A stretch of DNA of 64,000 nucleotides from Sphingomonas guangdongensis. GTDB lineage: Bacteria > Pseudomonadota > Alphaproteobacteria > Sphingomonadales > Sphingomonadaceae. The translations under genes and the position numbers were made by a program. This document shows, piece after piece, positions 34,114 to 42,439 of this stretch; the first letter of the stretch is position 1; every line of letters begins with the position of its first letter. The stretch spans positions 310,001 to 374,000 of the forward strand of contig NZ_OBMI01000003.1 of NCBI RefSeq assembly GCF_900199185.1. The letters run 5' to 3'. Below the pieces are notes generated by a model, which saw only the letters and a list, made by a program, of their open reading frames with translations, ran no database searches and was not told the origin of the DNA.

Positions 34114-34220
34114 CACACGCGCCGCCCCGCGGAGGCCGGGGCCGCCACATGGCAGGCGCTCAATCGAACAAACCGTCCGGCCTCCGCCGGGCACCTGATT
34201 AGAGAAGAAGGACTTATATC

Positions 34221-34655
34221 ATGGCAACCAGCATTCGCCTGTCGCGCGGCGGCTCCAAGAAGCGCCCTTACTACCGCATCGTCGTCGCCGACGCGCGCTC
34301 CCCGCGTGACGGCAAGTTCATCGAGAAGATCGGCACCTACAACCCGCTGCTCGCCAAGGACGATGCGAACCGCATCGTGCTCGACAGCGACCGTGCCAAG
34401 CACTGGCTCAGCGTCGGCGCGCAGCCGACCGACCGCGTTGCCCGCTTCCTCGATGTGGCCGGCGTGAAGGAGCGCGCGGCGCGCAACAACCCCAAGAAGG
34501 CGGAGCCGGGCGAGAAGGCCAAGGAGCGCGCCGAGGAGCGGGCCGAGAAGCTGAAGGCGCAGCAGGAGGCCGAGGCAGCCGCGTCGGCTGCGCCGGCAGA
34601 AGAGGCTCCGGCGGCCGAGACCGATGCTCCGGCCGAGGCGACCGCCGAGCAGTGA
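34221..34655 (+). CDS. rpsP: Ribosomal protein S16
   Basis: 144 residues. The first 80 are the S16 core ([32 protein letters not shown]), the rest an Ala/Glu/Lys-rich extension common in alphaproteobacteria. ATG 34221 with GAAGGA eight bases upstream. It is followed by a small acidic ORF and rimM; trmD and rplS, usual partners, do not follow. Confidence 0.95.
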   Translation: MATSIRLSRGGSKKRPYYRIVVADARSPRDGKFIEKIGTYNPLLAKDDANRIVLDSDRAKHWLSVGAQPTDRVARFLDVAGVKERAARNNPKKAEPGEKAKERAEERAEKLKAQQEAEAAASAAPAEEAPAAETDAPAEATAEQ

Positions 34656-34712
34656 GGCGGAGCCGGCCTGTGGTGCGTTGGACTCCCGACACGATCAGGA
34701 GGACTGCGCACC

Positions 34713-34847
34713 ATGACCGCTTCCATGCCCCCCGAGACCCCGGTTAATGACCAGGACGACGCCGAGAACGAAGGCGTCTCGGCCACAGAGCCCGCCGAAG
34801 GGGCCGACGACGCCCCCGCAGGAGACGACGGCTCGCCCGAGCAGTGA
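34713..34847 (+). CDS. 44-residue acidic protein between rpsP and rimM
   Basis: ATG 34713 to TGA 34845-34847. Strongly acidic and low-complexity (NDQDDAENEG, EGADDAPAGDDGSPEQ). AGGAGG lies 11 bases upstream. Its codons are almost all G/C-ending, whereas the alternative rimM-frame reading of the same bases uses AGG, AGA, TCT, CCA and AGT, so this frame looks like the coding one. The rimM ATG comes 22 bases after its stop. Disordered; no known domain. Confidence 0.6.
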   Translation: MTASMPPETPVNDQDDAENEGVSATEPAEGADDAPAGDDGSPEQ

Positions 34848-34869
34848 CGCGCCCGCGTCGACGGTCACC

Positions 34870-35322
34870 ATGGCGGTGATCGTCGGCGCGCACGGCATCG
34901 CGGGCGAGGTGCGGCTGAAGGTCTTCGCCGAGGACCTGTCGTCGTACCGTAGCTTCAACGGCGGTACGCTGACTCTGCTGTCCGCCCGCGCGGGCAGCAA
35001 CGGCACCATCGCGCGCTTCGCCGAGGTGGGTGACCGGAGCGCCGCGGAGGCGCTGCGCGGGACCGAGCTGACGCTGCCGCGCGATGCGCTGCCGCCGCTT
35101 GGCGAGGGCGAATACTACCACGCCGACCTGCTCGGCCTCGCCGCGGTCGGCGAGGACGGCGCCCCGATCGGCCGGGTCGTTGCGGTCGACAACTTCGGTG
35201 CCGGCGACGTGATCGAGATCGAGCGCGCGGGCGGCGGTCGGTTCATGGTGCCGATGACCGAGGCTGCCGTGCCCAGGTGGGGCGGGGGCGAGTTGGTCGT
35301 GGCTGAGGGTTGGGCAGATTAA
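34870..35322 (+). CDS. rimM: Ribosome maturation factor RimM
   Basis: 150 residues from ATG 34870: MAVIVGAHGIAGEVRLKVFAED opens the RimM beta-barrel, and EYYHADLLGL and FMVPMTEAAVP mark the PRC-barrel half. It helps 30S head assembly near S19. A longer reading from ATG 34747 would add 41 residues that overlap the acidic ORF and have poor codon use, so the short start is chosen. Followed by repeats rather than trmD. Confidence 0.88.
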   Translation: MAVIVGAHGIAGEVRLKVFAEDLSSYRSFNGGTLTLLSARAGSNGTIARFAEVGDRSAAEALRGTELTLPRDALPPLGEGEYYHADLLGLAAVGEDGAPIGRVVAVDNFGAGDVIEIERAGGGRFMVPMTEAAVPRWGGGELVVAEGWAD

Positions 35323-35355
35323 CCTCAAGCAGAACGTGCAGAGTATCAAGCCATC

Positions 35356-35470
35356 CCGTTCGTGCTGAGTAGAGGCTGAGTAGCTGCGCAGCAGCGTAGC
35401 GAAGGCTCGTATCGAAGCATCCTTCGATACGCCGCTTCGACTTCGCTCAGCGGCTACTCAGGACGAACGG
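35356..35470. repeat. Long imperfect inverted repeat, dispersed type (copy 2)
   Basis: Begins CCGTTCGTGCTGAGTAG and ends CTACTCAGGACGAACGG (one mismatch as complements), with inner CGTATCGAAG and CCTTCGATACG, as in the copy at 29626-29741. Lies downstream of rimM. Confidence 0.88.
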
Positions 35471-35510
35471 TGTGGGCGCTTGCGAGGATGCCCTCCTCCA
35501 AGCAAAACGC

Positions 35511-35598
35511 CGTCACCCCGGGCTTGATCCGGGATGCATCTCACCACAAGCGCTGTCGCCAGCGGGGACATGGATCCCGGATCAAGTCCGGGATGACG
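35511..35598. repeat. GTCACCCC-type inverted repeat pair downstream of rimM
   Basis: Left arm CGTCACCCCGGGCTTGATCC (35511-35530) and right arm ending GATCAAGTCCGGGATGACG (35580-35598) face each other across about 50 bases. Same family as the copies in the prp operon. It stops 12 bases before the uvsE stop codon. Confidence 0.85.
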
Positions 35599-35609
35599 AT
35601 GTTGGTGGA

Positions 35610-36773
35610 TCACTCCGCCGCGATCGCCAGCCCCTCGTCGACATCCGGCTCATCCTCCGCCGCCACACCCTTCTCCAGCCGCGCCTCGTCGGCCGCGAGC
35701 GCATCCGCGTCGTCGGCGGTGATTCCGAACCGAGCCGCCACGTCGGGCGCGAACCGAAGCAGGTCGGGACGGAGGCGCAGCAGGCTCAGGTCCTTGGACT
35801 TGCCCTCCATCATCACGTCGAAGAACAGCCCGTCGGCCATTCGCATGAAGGTCGCGAACTCGAACGGGTTGGTGAAATCCGCGTGCCCGGTCCAGATCGG
35901 CGGGCGCAGCACCGTCTTGATCCGCGCCGTCGCCTTGACCGGCGCCTTCAGCAGCTCGCCCTTCTTCGCCTTGCCCGTTCCAGCCTTGGCAGCGGCGCGC
36001 TGCTTAGGTGTGATCTTCTGCTTCACTTCGCGGAGTTCGGTTCGCGGCGAGGAGAAGTGCATCTTTGGCCGTACGCCGGCCGGCCAGGTCGCCAGGAAGC
36101 GCTCCAGCGTCTCGCGCATATCGAGCCGCTCGGGGTTGAGGCACCAGAAATGCTGGTAGTCGAACACCAGCCGCACGCCCGTTCGCTCGTGTATCCACAG
36201 CGCGTCGGCGGCGGAGAAGCGGATGTCGTCGTTCTCCAGCACCAGTCGGCGGCGGACGTGCTCCGGGCACTGCTCCCACCCCTCGATCCAGCGCGCGCGG
36301 CTCGCCTCATGGTCGTCGTAGACGCCCCCGACATGGGTGATCATCACCGCTTCGTCGTCCAGCTCCATGCGGTCGAGCATCTCGGCCTGACTCGCCAGGT
36401 CCCAGATGCTCTTCTTCGTCAGCTCCGGGTTTGGCGCGTTCAGCAGCACATACTGCGACGGGTGGAACGACAGGCGGATGTCGTACGCCTTCGCCTTCGC
36501 CCCGAACGTGCGCAGCTCCGCATCGCTCTCCGCCACCATGTTGTGGAACTGCGGCATGTCCGGGTGGGTCGCGTAGGGCGCGATGTCCGAGGACAGCCGG
36601 TACATGTCGAGCTTCTCGGCGTGCAGATAGTCGAGCACCTTGTCGAGATACTCGAGCGAGCATTTGAGGTGCGGGTTCTTCTGCCAGCGCCGGGTGTCCT
36701 GCGTCTTCATGCCCTGCTTGCCCATCACCTTGACGGGGAAGCCCAGGCGGAGCGGGCGGCTGTTGTCGGTCAT
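35610..36773 (-). CDS. uvsE: UV damage endonuclease UvsE/UVDE
   Basis: 387 residues. TIM-barrel metal nuclease that nicks 5' to UV photoproducts. Conserved features: RLGFPVKVMG, YRLSSDIAPYATHP, RLSFHPSQYV, THVGGVYDD, LENDD and VFDYQHFWC, with His/Asp/Glu metal ligands. The C-terminus (about 270-387) has a Lys/Ala-rich insertion and extension beyond the core. ATG 36773 overlaps the DHH gene by four bases, suggesting a two-gene repair operon. Confidence 0.92.
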   Translation of the reverse strand: MTDNSRPLRLGFPVKVMGKQGMKTQDTRRWQKNPHLKCSLEYLDKVLDYLHAEKLDMYRLSSDIAPYATHPDMPQFHNMVAESDAELRTFGAKAKAYDIRLSFHPSQYVLLNAPNPELTKKSIWDLASQAEMLDRMELDDEAVMITHVGGVYDDHEASRARWIEGWEQCPEHVRRRLVLENDDIRFSAADALWIHERTGVRLVFDYQHFWCLNPERLDMRETLERFLATWPAGVRPKMHFSSPRTELREVKQKITPKQRAAAKAGTGKAKKGELLKAPVKATARIKTVLRPPIWTGHADFTNPFEFATFMRMADGLFFDVMMEGKSKDLSLLRLRPDLLRFAPDVAARFGITADDADALAADEARLEKGVAAEDEPDVDEGLAIAAE

Positions 36774-37840
36774 GCGGGCACCTGAGCTTGGGGGACGCCG
36801 ATCGAGGCGGCGAAGTGGTTCCAGTCGGAAAGGCGGAGCGCGCCGCCGGTGGCCTGGGCGTGGCCGTTGCCGAATCGGTCGTCGGCGCCGGGCGGGCGGT
36901 GGTCGGCCAGGAAGGCGATCAGGTCGCGACCGCTCGCCGAGCGCGTCGCGAAATGGACCCAACCGGCGCGGTAGCCACGGTTGGCGGCGATCACGATCTT
37001 GTCCTTCAGCCGCCCGCGCCACTGCTGCGCGATCAGCGGGTGGATCTGGCAGGCGGAGTCGAGCGGCACGAGCGCGACGTCACCGGCGACGATGGGTGCG
37101 GCGCGCTTTGCCACGTCCATCTCGGCGCGCACCTCGGCACGGGCGGCGTGGAGCGCCTGTGCGTCGGCGCTCTCGCCCTTGGTGATCGCTTTCGGTCCGT
37201 CGCTTTCGAGCAGCAGGCGGAGCGCCGGCGCGGCGTCCGCGGCCGCGGTACGGCGCGGGGCGTTGAGGAGCACAACCGCATCCTTGAGCGCGGTCTTGCC
37301 GAAGCGCTGTTGCGCGTCCGCCAGTTCGGGAAAGCCACGATCGTCGGCCATGTCGCCGATCAGCCCGATCGCGGCGAGCCACAGCAGCGATTCGTCGGGC
37401 GCCAGCGCCTGCACCGCCCACCACGCGATCAGCGCAGTGGTCGGCTCGGGCTCAAGGCCATTGCCGCTGAGCGTGATCGCGTCATCCGGTGCACCGGTCG
37501 GCACGTGATGGTCGATGATCACGGTGGGACAGCCGGGCAGGACCGGATCGGCGCGGGTGCCGAGATCGGCGACGATCAGCCCGCCGGGATCGTGCTCGCG
37601 CAGCCGCGCGGTGACTGCCGGATCCCACGGGGTCTCGCCCTTGCCGACCAGCACCGGAGTCGCCCGCCAGCTCGCGGCGGTGAGTGCCCGGACGAGGATC
37701 GCTGCCGCCGACAGTCCGTCCGCATCGAAGTGGCAGAGCACAACAACCGGACGCGTCCGATCGAACGCCGCAAGGCCGTCTTCAAACGCAGCACGCGCGG
37801 CCGCGCGCGGATCATCGACATGGGCGAGGCGACCGAGCAT
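36770..37840 (-). CDS. DHH-family phosphoesterase (RecJ-like)
   Basis: 356 residues with the four DHH motifs: CHFDADGLSAAA, VADLGTR, IDHHVPTG and GLIGDMADD, plus a DHHA1 domain with FGNGHAQATGGAL. Shorter than RecJ (about 570) and lacking its OB domain, so it is a RecJ-like exonuclease or nucleotide phosphodiesterase. Pairing with uvsE supports a DNA-repair role. Confidence 0.85.
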   Translation of the reverse strand: MLGRLAHVDDPRAAARAAFEDGLAAFDRTRPVVVLCHFDADGLSAAAILVRALTAASWRATPVLVGKGETPWDPAVTARLREHDPGGLIVADLGTRADPVLPGCPTVIIDHHVPTGAPDDAITLSGNGLEPEPTTALIAWWAVQALAPDESLLWLAAIGLIGDMADDRGFPELADAQQRFGKTALKDAVVLLNAPRRTAAADAAPALRLLLESDGPKAITKGESADAQALHAARAEVRAEMDVAKRAAPIVAGDVALVPLDSACQIHPLIAQQWRGRLKDKIVIAANRGYRAGWVHFATRSASGRDLIAFLADHRPPGADDRFGNGHAQATGGALRLSDWNHFAASIGVPQAQVPA

Positions 37841-37873
37841 CAGGGGACAACGCCCGCGCGGTCCGCCGGCTCC

Positions 37874-38119
37874 CTAGCCGATCAATCGGGTCGTCGTGAC
37901 GTAGAGCGTCGCGATGTCGCAGTCGGCCGCCCAGGCGAGTCCGGTGCTCTCCGCCTCGTCGATGCTGTCGAAGCGCAGTTCGGAGACGAGCGCGACCGAC
38001 TCGTCGGGGCCGAGCAGCGACCCGGTCAGCGCGAAGCTGCCGTCGGGCTGTTCATCGATACTGATGCAGTCGCTCTCCACCGGGGCACGTTCGCCGACCG
38101 GCAGCTTGATGATCTCCAC
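37874..38119 (-). CDS. 81-residue conserved-looking hypothetical protein
   Basis: From GTG 38119 (AGGAG ten bases upstream): EIIKLPVGERAPVESDCISI, FALTGSLLGPDESVALVSEL, ATLYVTTTRLIG. Mixed alpha/beta, soluble, no signal. Good codon use argues it is real. No family recognised. Confidence 0.6.
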   Translation of the reverse strand: MEIIKLPVGERAPVESDCISIDEQPDGSFALTGSLLGPDESVALVSELRFDSIDEAESTGLAWAADCDIATLYVTTTRLIG

Positions 38120-38162
38120 GGCAGCCAACTCCTTGTCGTGTCGGCAGCGAAACGCTCGTGGA

Positions 38163-38930
38163 TCAGGACAGTTGCGCGCGCGTCGCGGTGAGCGGATCAC
38201 TGGCGGTCGGCACCGCGGGGATGTCGATCAGCACCAGCGACATGTTGTCGCTGCCGTCGCGGTCGAAGGCGCCGGCCATCAGCGTCGCGGCGAGCGGCTC
38301 CAGCGCGCGCGCGTCGAGGTCGGCGGCGTCCAGCGATCGGGAGAGTCCGTCCGAACACAGCAGGAAGCGATCGCCCGGCGCACAGGCGACGATGTGCCGC
38401 TCGATCTCGCAGGCGGTATCGACGCCGAGCGCGCGGGTGACGACGTTCGCCTGTGGGTGGCGCTCCGCGGCGGCGGGAGTGAGCAGGCCGGCGTCGACCA
38501 GCTCCTGAACCAGGCTGTGGTCGCGGGTGAGCTGTTCCACGGCGGCGCCGAAGCGGTATGCGCGGCTGTCGCCTGCCCAGGCGAGATGCGCCCGGCCCTG
38601 GTGCAGGCAGAGCGTGATCACCGTCGCTCCGGCCTGCTCGCCGGCGGCCGCGTTCTGGCCGAGGATGGCGGCGTTGGCGCGCAGCAGCGCCGCGATCACG
38701 GCATCTGGCGAGACAGCACCGCCACCGACCGCCAGTTCACGCAGCGCGTCGATCACCGACTGCGCCGCGCGGTCGCCGCCGCGGTGCCCGCCCATGCCGT
38801 CGACCACCGCCCACAGCCCGCGTTCCGGACAGTCGAAGACGCGGTCCTCGTTGATCGTCCGCACCCGCCCGACGTGGCTTCGCGCGACCGAGCGGACGCC
38901 TGTCGGCAGATCGGAAGCAAGCGTGCTCAC
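38163..38930 (-). CDS. PP2C-type Ser/Thr phosphatase
   Basis: 255 residues with metal-binding motifs INEDRVFD, VVDGMGGHRGGD, SDGLSRSL and DGSDNMSLVL. It would reverse the action of the kinase encoded two genes upstream. GTG start overlaps the FHA stop by four bases. No membrane segment. Confidence 0.92.
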   Translation of the reverse strand: MSTLASDLPTGVRSVARSHVGRVRTINEDRVFDCPERGLWAVVDGMGGHRGGDRAAQSVIDALRELAVGGGAVSPDAVIAALLRANAAILGQNAAAGEQAGATVITLCLHQGRAHLAWAGDSRAYRFGAAVEQLTRDHSLVQELVDAGLLTPAAAERHPQANVVTRALGVDTACEIERHIVACAPGDRFLLCSDGLSRSLDAADLDARALEPLAATLMAGAFDRDGSDNMSLVLIDIPAVPTASDPLTATRAQLS

Positions 38931-39931
38931 CGATCGATCTCGGACTCGGCGCGGTCATAGGCAGCGGTGAAGGCCCGGTCGAGCGAGCCTGGCTCCCCCT
39001 CCAGCTGGCGGGTCAGGTCGGCGTGCCGCGCCGCGACCTCTTCGGCTTGCGCCGCGACCTTGCTCTTCAGCAGCGACGCGCGAGCCGCTGCCGCCTTGTC
39101 CAGGTCAGCGGGCTCGAAGGTCGAGATCGCAGCGCGCAGCGAGCCTTGCAGCCCGGCGAAGGTCGCGATCAGGTGACGCTTGATGTCGCGGAACGAGGCC
39201 TGCAGCGCGGCCGGGCCGGACAGGAAGGTGCTGGAGCCGGCGAGCAGCAGGTCGACCGCCAGGCGCTGGGTCGGTGCCCATTTGAACGGATTGTTGTCGG
39301 CGCCGCCGATGGTGGTGCGGGCCAGGTCGTACTGGCTGCGCGCCCGGTCCCGTTCCGTCATCAGGTCGCCGATGCCGAGCACCATCTGCCGGTACACCGC
39401 GCCCGCCCGGCGCATGACCTCCGCCGGTTCCTCGCTGGCGAGCAGGGAAGCGTCCAGCCCCGCACCCTCGCAGAAGGCGTCGAGCAGCGTGCCGGCCGTC
39501 GTCGAGGGCGGCGGTGCGGGCGGCGCGTCGCTCCAGTCGCTCGGCACTGCGGCCGATCGACCGAGCGGCGGCGTGAGCACCATGGTCCGCGCCATGTCGG
39601 CGGGCGCATCGCCGTGCGGCGCATGATTGGCGCGCAGGCGGAAGCGACCGAACCGCAGGGTTGAGGGCACCGCGACCGGAGTGGCGAGCGCGTCGGGAAA
39701 GCGCTCCCCGCTGCCGGCGTCGAACACGCCGTTGGTGCCGAGCGCACGCAGCGACAACCCGCCATCGACGATGCTCAGCTCGCAGTGCGCGCGCGACAAC
39801 TCGTAATCCGGATCGGGGATCGACCAGTCGGCGGCGCTGTCGCGGCCGATCTTGATCGTGCCTTCGCGCAGGAGGCGGGCGTCGATCGGCTGCACCTCAT
39901 CGGCGCGATCGAAGAGCTGAAGCAGGTACAG
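38927..39931 (-). CDS. FHA-domain protein (kinase-phosphatase cassette), likely CTG start
   Basis: 334 residues if started at CTG 39929-39931. FHA domain at the N-terminus: LYLLQLFDRADEVQPIDARL, IKIGRDSAADWSIPD, LSRAHCELSI; then a Pro/Ala linker and a C-terminal helical domain (about 155-334; NNPFKWAPTQRLAVDLLL) like T6SS-associated FHA proteins. The first in-frame GTG (39895) would cut off the first beta strand and has no ribosome site, whereas GGGAG lies seven bases before the CTG. Binds phosphothreonine from the adjacent kinase. Confidence 0.8.
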   Translation of the reverse strand: MYLLQLFDRADEVQPIDARLLREGTIKIGRDSAADWSIPDPDYELSRAHCELSIVDGGLSLRALGTNGVFDAGSGERFPDALATPVAVPSTLRFGRFRLRANHAPHGDAPADMARTMVLTPPLGRSAAVPSDWSDAPPAPPPSTTAGTLLDAFCEGAGLDASLLASEEPAEVMRRAGAVYRQMVLGIGDLMTERDRARSQYDLARTTIGGADNNPFKWAPTQRLAVDLLLAGSSTFLSGPAALQASFRDIKRHLIATFAGLQGSLRAAISTFEPADLDKAAAARASLLKSKVAAQAEEVAARHADLTRQLEGEPGSLDRAFTAAYDRAESEIDR

Positions 39932-39943
39932 GGGACTTCTCCC

Positions 39944-41620
39944 TTACGCGGCGGCGCGCGTGGGGCGCGCGATGCGGGTCGCCAGCACATTCTCGACTGC
40001 GGCGGGCGGTGCGGCCTCGACGCGCGCCTCGATCGTGGCGGCGGCGCGGTTGAAGGCGTCGAAGGCAGCGCCGAACTCGTCACGGCGGCGATGGGAGATG
40101 CGCAGCGCGAAGCCGCTGCGTGCGGCATCATCGAGCGCGCCGCGCAGCCGGGCGAGCGGCCGGGCGACCATCGCACCGCTGAGGTAGCCGATCACGAGCA
40201 CCACCAGCATGACGATCCCGGCGAGGATCAGCAGCGAGGTGCGTGCCGCATCCATCGCGGCGTCGAGCGCCGTTCGCTTCATGACCAGATCGACCGTACC
40301 GAAGTTCGCACCGGCATAGGTGATCGGCTGGACGAAACGGATGCCCGCACCATGGCCGACGTCGCGTGCGGCGGTGGCCGGCCGTGCGCCGGAAAGCGCC
40401 GGCTCACCGTACGGACGGGCGTAGCGGGTGCCGACGAGGCGCGGGGTCGAGGCCGCGCGAACGACGCCCGCGGCATCGACGACGACCAGATCGCGGATGG
40501 TGTTGTCGCGCGCCGCTGCCGCTGCGAATGCCTGGAGCGCGGACCAGTCCTGCTGTTCCGCCGGCAGCCCGGCATTGTCGGCGGCAAGCACCGCGGCGTT
40601 CTGCGTGACGAAGGTCGCTGTGGTCGATCCGGCCGCAATCGCCAGGCGCTCCAGTGCGTCCTTCTCGCGCTGCAACCCGAACAGGATGCAGGCAGAGAGC
40701 GCGAGCGCGGTGACCAGCGCGAGCGCCGCTGGCAGCTTGACCCGTAGCGGAAGTCCGCGGCGCCCGATCGGCGCCTCGGCCTGCGCCGCGATCTCGCGCG
40801 CGAGTGCCGCCTCCAGCGCCAGACCATCGGCGAAGCGCGCTTCCGGCTTCTTGGCGAGCAGCTTATCGATGATGAAGCGCATGCCTGGCGGACAATCGGC
40901 GGCCGAGCGGTCGATCGGCTCGACCTTCTCCTGCGCGATCTGGATCGCGAGCGTGGCGATGGAGGTGCCCGGGAAGGCGACCTTGCCCGTCACCATCTCG
41001 TAGAGCACGACCCCCAGCGAGAACAGGTCGGAGCGGTGATCGACGGGCAGGCCGAGCGCCTGCTCGGGGCTCATGTACCGTGGCGTGCCGATCAGCTGTC
41101 CGACCTGGGTGCGGCCAAGCTGCTTCTCCGCGCCGCCCTGGTCGAGGTCGCCGACCCGCGCGACGCCGAAGTCGAGGAGCTTGGCGGTGCGCCCGTCCGC
41201 GGACACCAGGATGTTCGACGGCTTAACGTCGCGGTGCACCACGCCGCCGGCGTGCGCATAGGCGAGCGCGCTGGCGAGCTGGCGCCCGATCTCCAGCACG
41301 CGTTCATAGGGCAGGCGGCCGTTCGCCTGGAGCAGCGCATCGAGCGGTTGTCCCTCGATCAGCTCCATTGCGATGTAGGGCGCGCCTTCTGCCTCCCCAA
41401 CGTCATAGATGGTTGCGATGTTGGGGTGGCTCAGCACGCCGGCCGCCCGCGCCTCGCGCAGGAAGCGTGCGCCGAGCTCCGGATCGCGCGAGTATTCGGG
41501 CTTGAGCACCTTGATCGCGACGGTGCGCCCGATGCCGGGATCGTGCGCGCGGTACACGTCCGCCATCGCGCCCTCACCCAAGCGGCCGTCGATCCTGTAC
41601 CGTCCCAACATCGTCTTCAA
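39944..41620 (-). CDS. Membrane Ser/Thr protein kinase with sensor and HAMP-like region
   Basis: 558 residues. Kinase domain 7-265: GEGAMADVYRA, AIKVL, VVHRDVKPSNIL, DFGVARV, GTPRYMSPEQ. Transmembrane helix (LPAALALVTALALSACILFG), an extracytoplasmic sensor of about 150 residues, a second helix (LLILAGIVMLVVLVIGYL) and a HAMP-like tail (RPLARLRGALDDAARSG). PpkA-like. With FHA and PP2C it forms the threonine-phosphorylation cassette usually tied to type VI secretion, but no T6SS structural gene is in the window. Confidence 0.93.
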   Translation of the reverse strand: MKTMLGRYRIDGRLGEGAMADVYRAHDPGIGRTVAIKVLKPEYSRDPELGARFLREARAAGVLSHPNIATIYDVGEAEGAPYIAMELIEGQPLDALLQANGRLPYERVLEIGRQLASALAYAHAGGVVHRDVKPSNILVSADGRTAKLLDFGVARVGDLDQGGAEKQLGRTQVGQLIGTPRYMSPEQALGLPVDHRSDLFSLGVVLYEMVTGKVAFPGTSIATLAIQIAQEKVEPIDRSAADCPPGMRFIIDKLLAKKPEARFADGLALEAALAREIAAQAEAPIGRRGLPLRVKLPAALALVTALALSACILFGLQREKDALERLAIAAGSTTATFVTQNAAVLAADNAGLPAEQQDWSALQAFAAAAARDNTIRDLVVVDAAGVVRAASTPRLVGTRYARPYGEPALSGARPATAARDVGHGAGIRFVQPITYAGANFGTVDLVMKRTALDAAMDAARTSLLILAGIVMLVVLVIGYLSGAMVARPLARLRGALDDAARSGFALRISHRRRDEFGAAFDAFNRAAATIEARVEAAPPAAVENVLATRIARPTRAAA

Positions 41621-41695
41621 CGCGGCCTCTCCCGGCGCAAGTCCAGCCCGCCGTGTAGCGTCAATGACTTAACGCATTGCTGCACGGCTAAGCAT

Positions 41696-42439
41696 TCAGC
41701 GTCGTGCGCGGACCGTCGCCGCGATCCGCTCGGCGCGGGCCAGGTCGCGGGCGACCAGCGGATTTCCCGGGTCGGCGGCGGCGGCGCGGCGCAGCAGGCC
41801 AACCGCCTGCTCGACCTTGCCGCTGTTGAGCGCGGCGAGGCCGGCGGTCCGCAGCTGGCGCGACAGCGCCGGATTGGCAGCGCGAGGACCCGGCTTTGCG
41901 GCGACCGGCGGCTTGGGCGCAGCGGCCTTGGGCGCCGGGCGCGTGGCCGGACGATCGGGCGAGCGGGAAGGGGCGGGATCCGCGCGGCGGACGGGATCGG
42001 GTCGCGGAGCGGTTCCCGGGATACGCAGGACCTGGCCGGGCGTCAGCGCAAAGGGCGCGGTCAGCTTGTTGTAGCGACCGAGCTGATACGCCTTCAGCCG
42101 GTTGCCGAGCAGTCGCTGGGCGAGTGCGGGAACGGTGTCGCCCGCCTTCACCGTGTAGGGATAGCTGGTCGGGCCGAGCAGTTCCTCCGGATCGCGCTCG
42201 ATCGAATCGCGCAGCAGGAGGGCGGAAGCGTTCAGCGGCTCGCGCTTCAAGAGCTGGCGTAGCAGCTTGCGCGCGTCATCCACGTCACCGGCGATCAGGA
42301 GCGCCTGGACCTGGTCGACACCGCTCTCCGCCGTCGGCGCGGACGGTGCGGGCAGGTTGCCCGGCCGCTCGGGCTTGCCCGAACAGGCAGCGACGCTCAG
42401 CGCCAGCACGGCGACGGTCGCGCGCAGGTAGGATGTCAT
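41696..42439 (-). CDS. LysM-domain lipoprotein with TPR-like ends
   Basis: 247 residues. Lipobox VAACSG after a hydrophobic signal; TPR-like helix pair (VQALLIAGDVDDARKLLRQLLKREPLN); LysM (YPYTVKAGDTVPALAQRLLG, GQVLRIPG); a Pro/Ala-rich spacer; and a second TPR-like pair near the C-terminus. Envelope-anchored glycan-binding protein. Its ATG overlaps the EAL gene stop by four bases. Confidence 0.82.
   Translation of the reverse strand: MTSYLRATVAVLALSVAACSGKPERPGNLPAPSAPTAESGVDQVQALLIAGDVDDARKLLRQLLKREPLNASALLLRDSIERDPEELLGPTSYPYTVKAGDTVPALAQRLLGNRLKAYQLGRYNKLTAPFALTPGQVLRIPGTAPRPDPVRRADPAPSRSPDRPATRPAPKAAAPKPPVAAKPGPRAANPALSRQLRTAGLAALNSGKVEQAVGLLRRAAAADPGNPLVARDLARAERIAATVRARR

Noticed and set aside
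34747-34869. Longer rimM start at ATG 34747
   Set aside because: No ribosome site, rare codons in the added part, and it overlaps a better-supported acidic ORF.
38163-41620. Part of a type VI secretion cluster
   Set aside because: No tss structural genes in the window; only the phosphorylation cassette is present.
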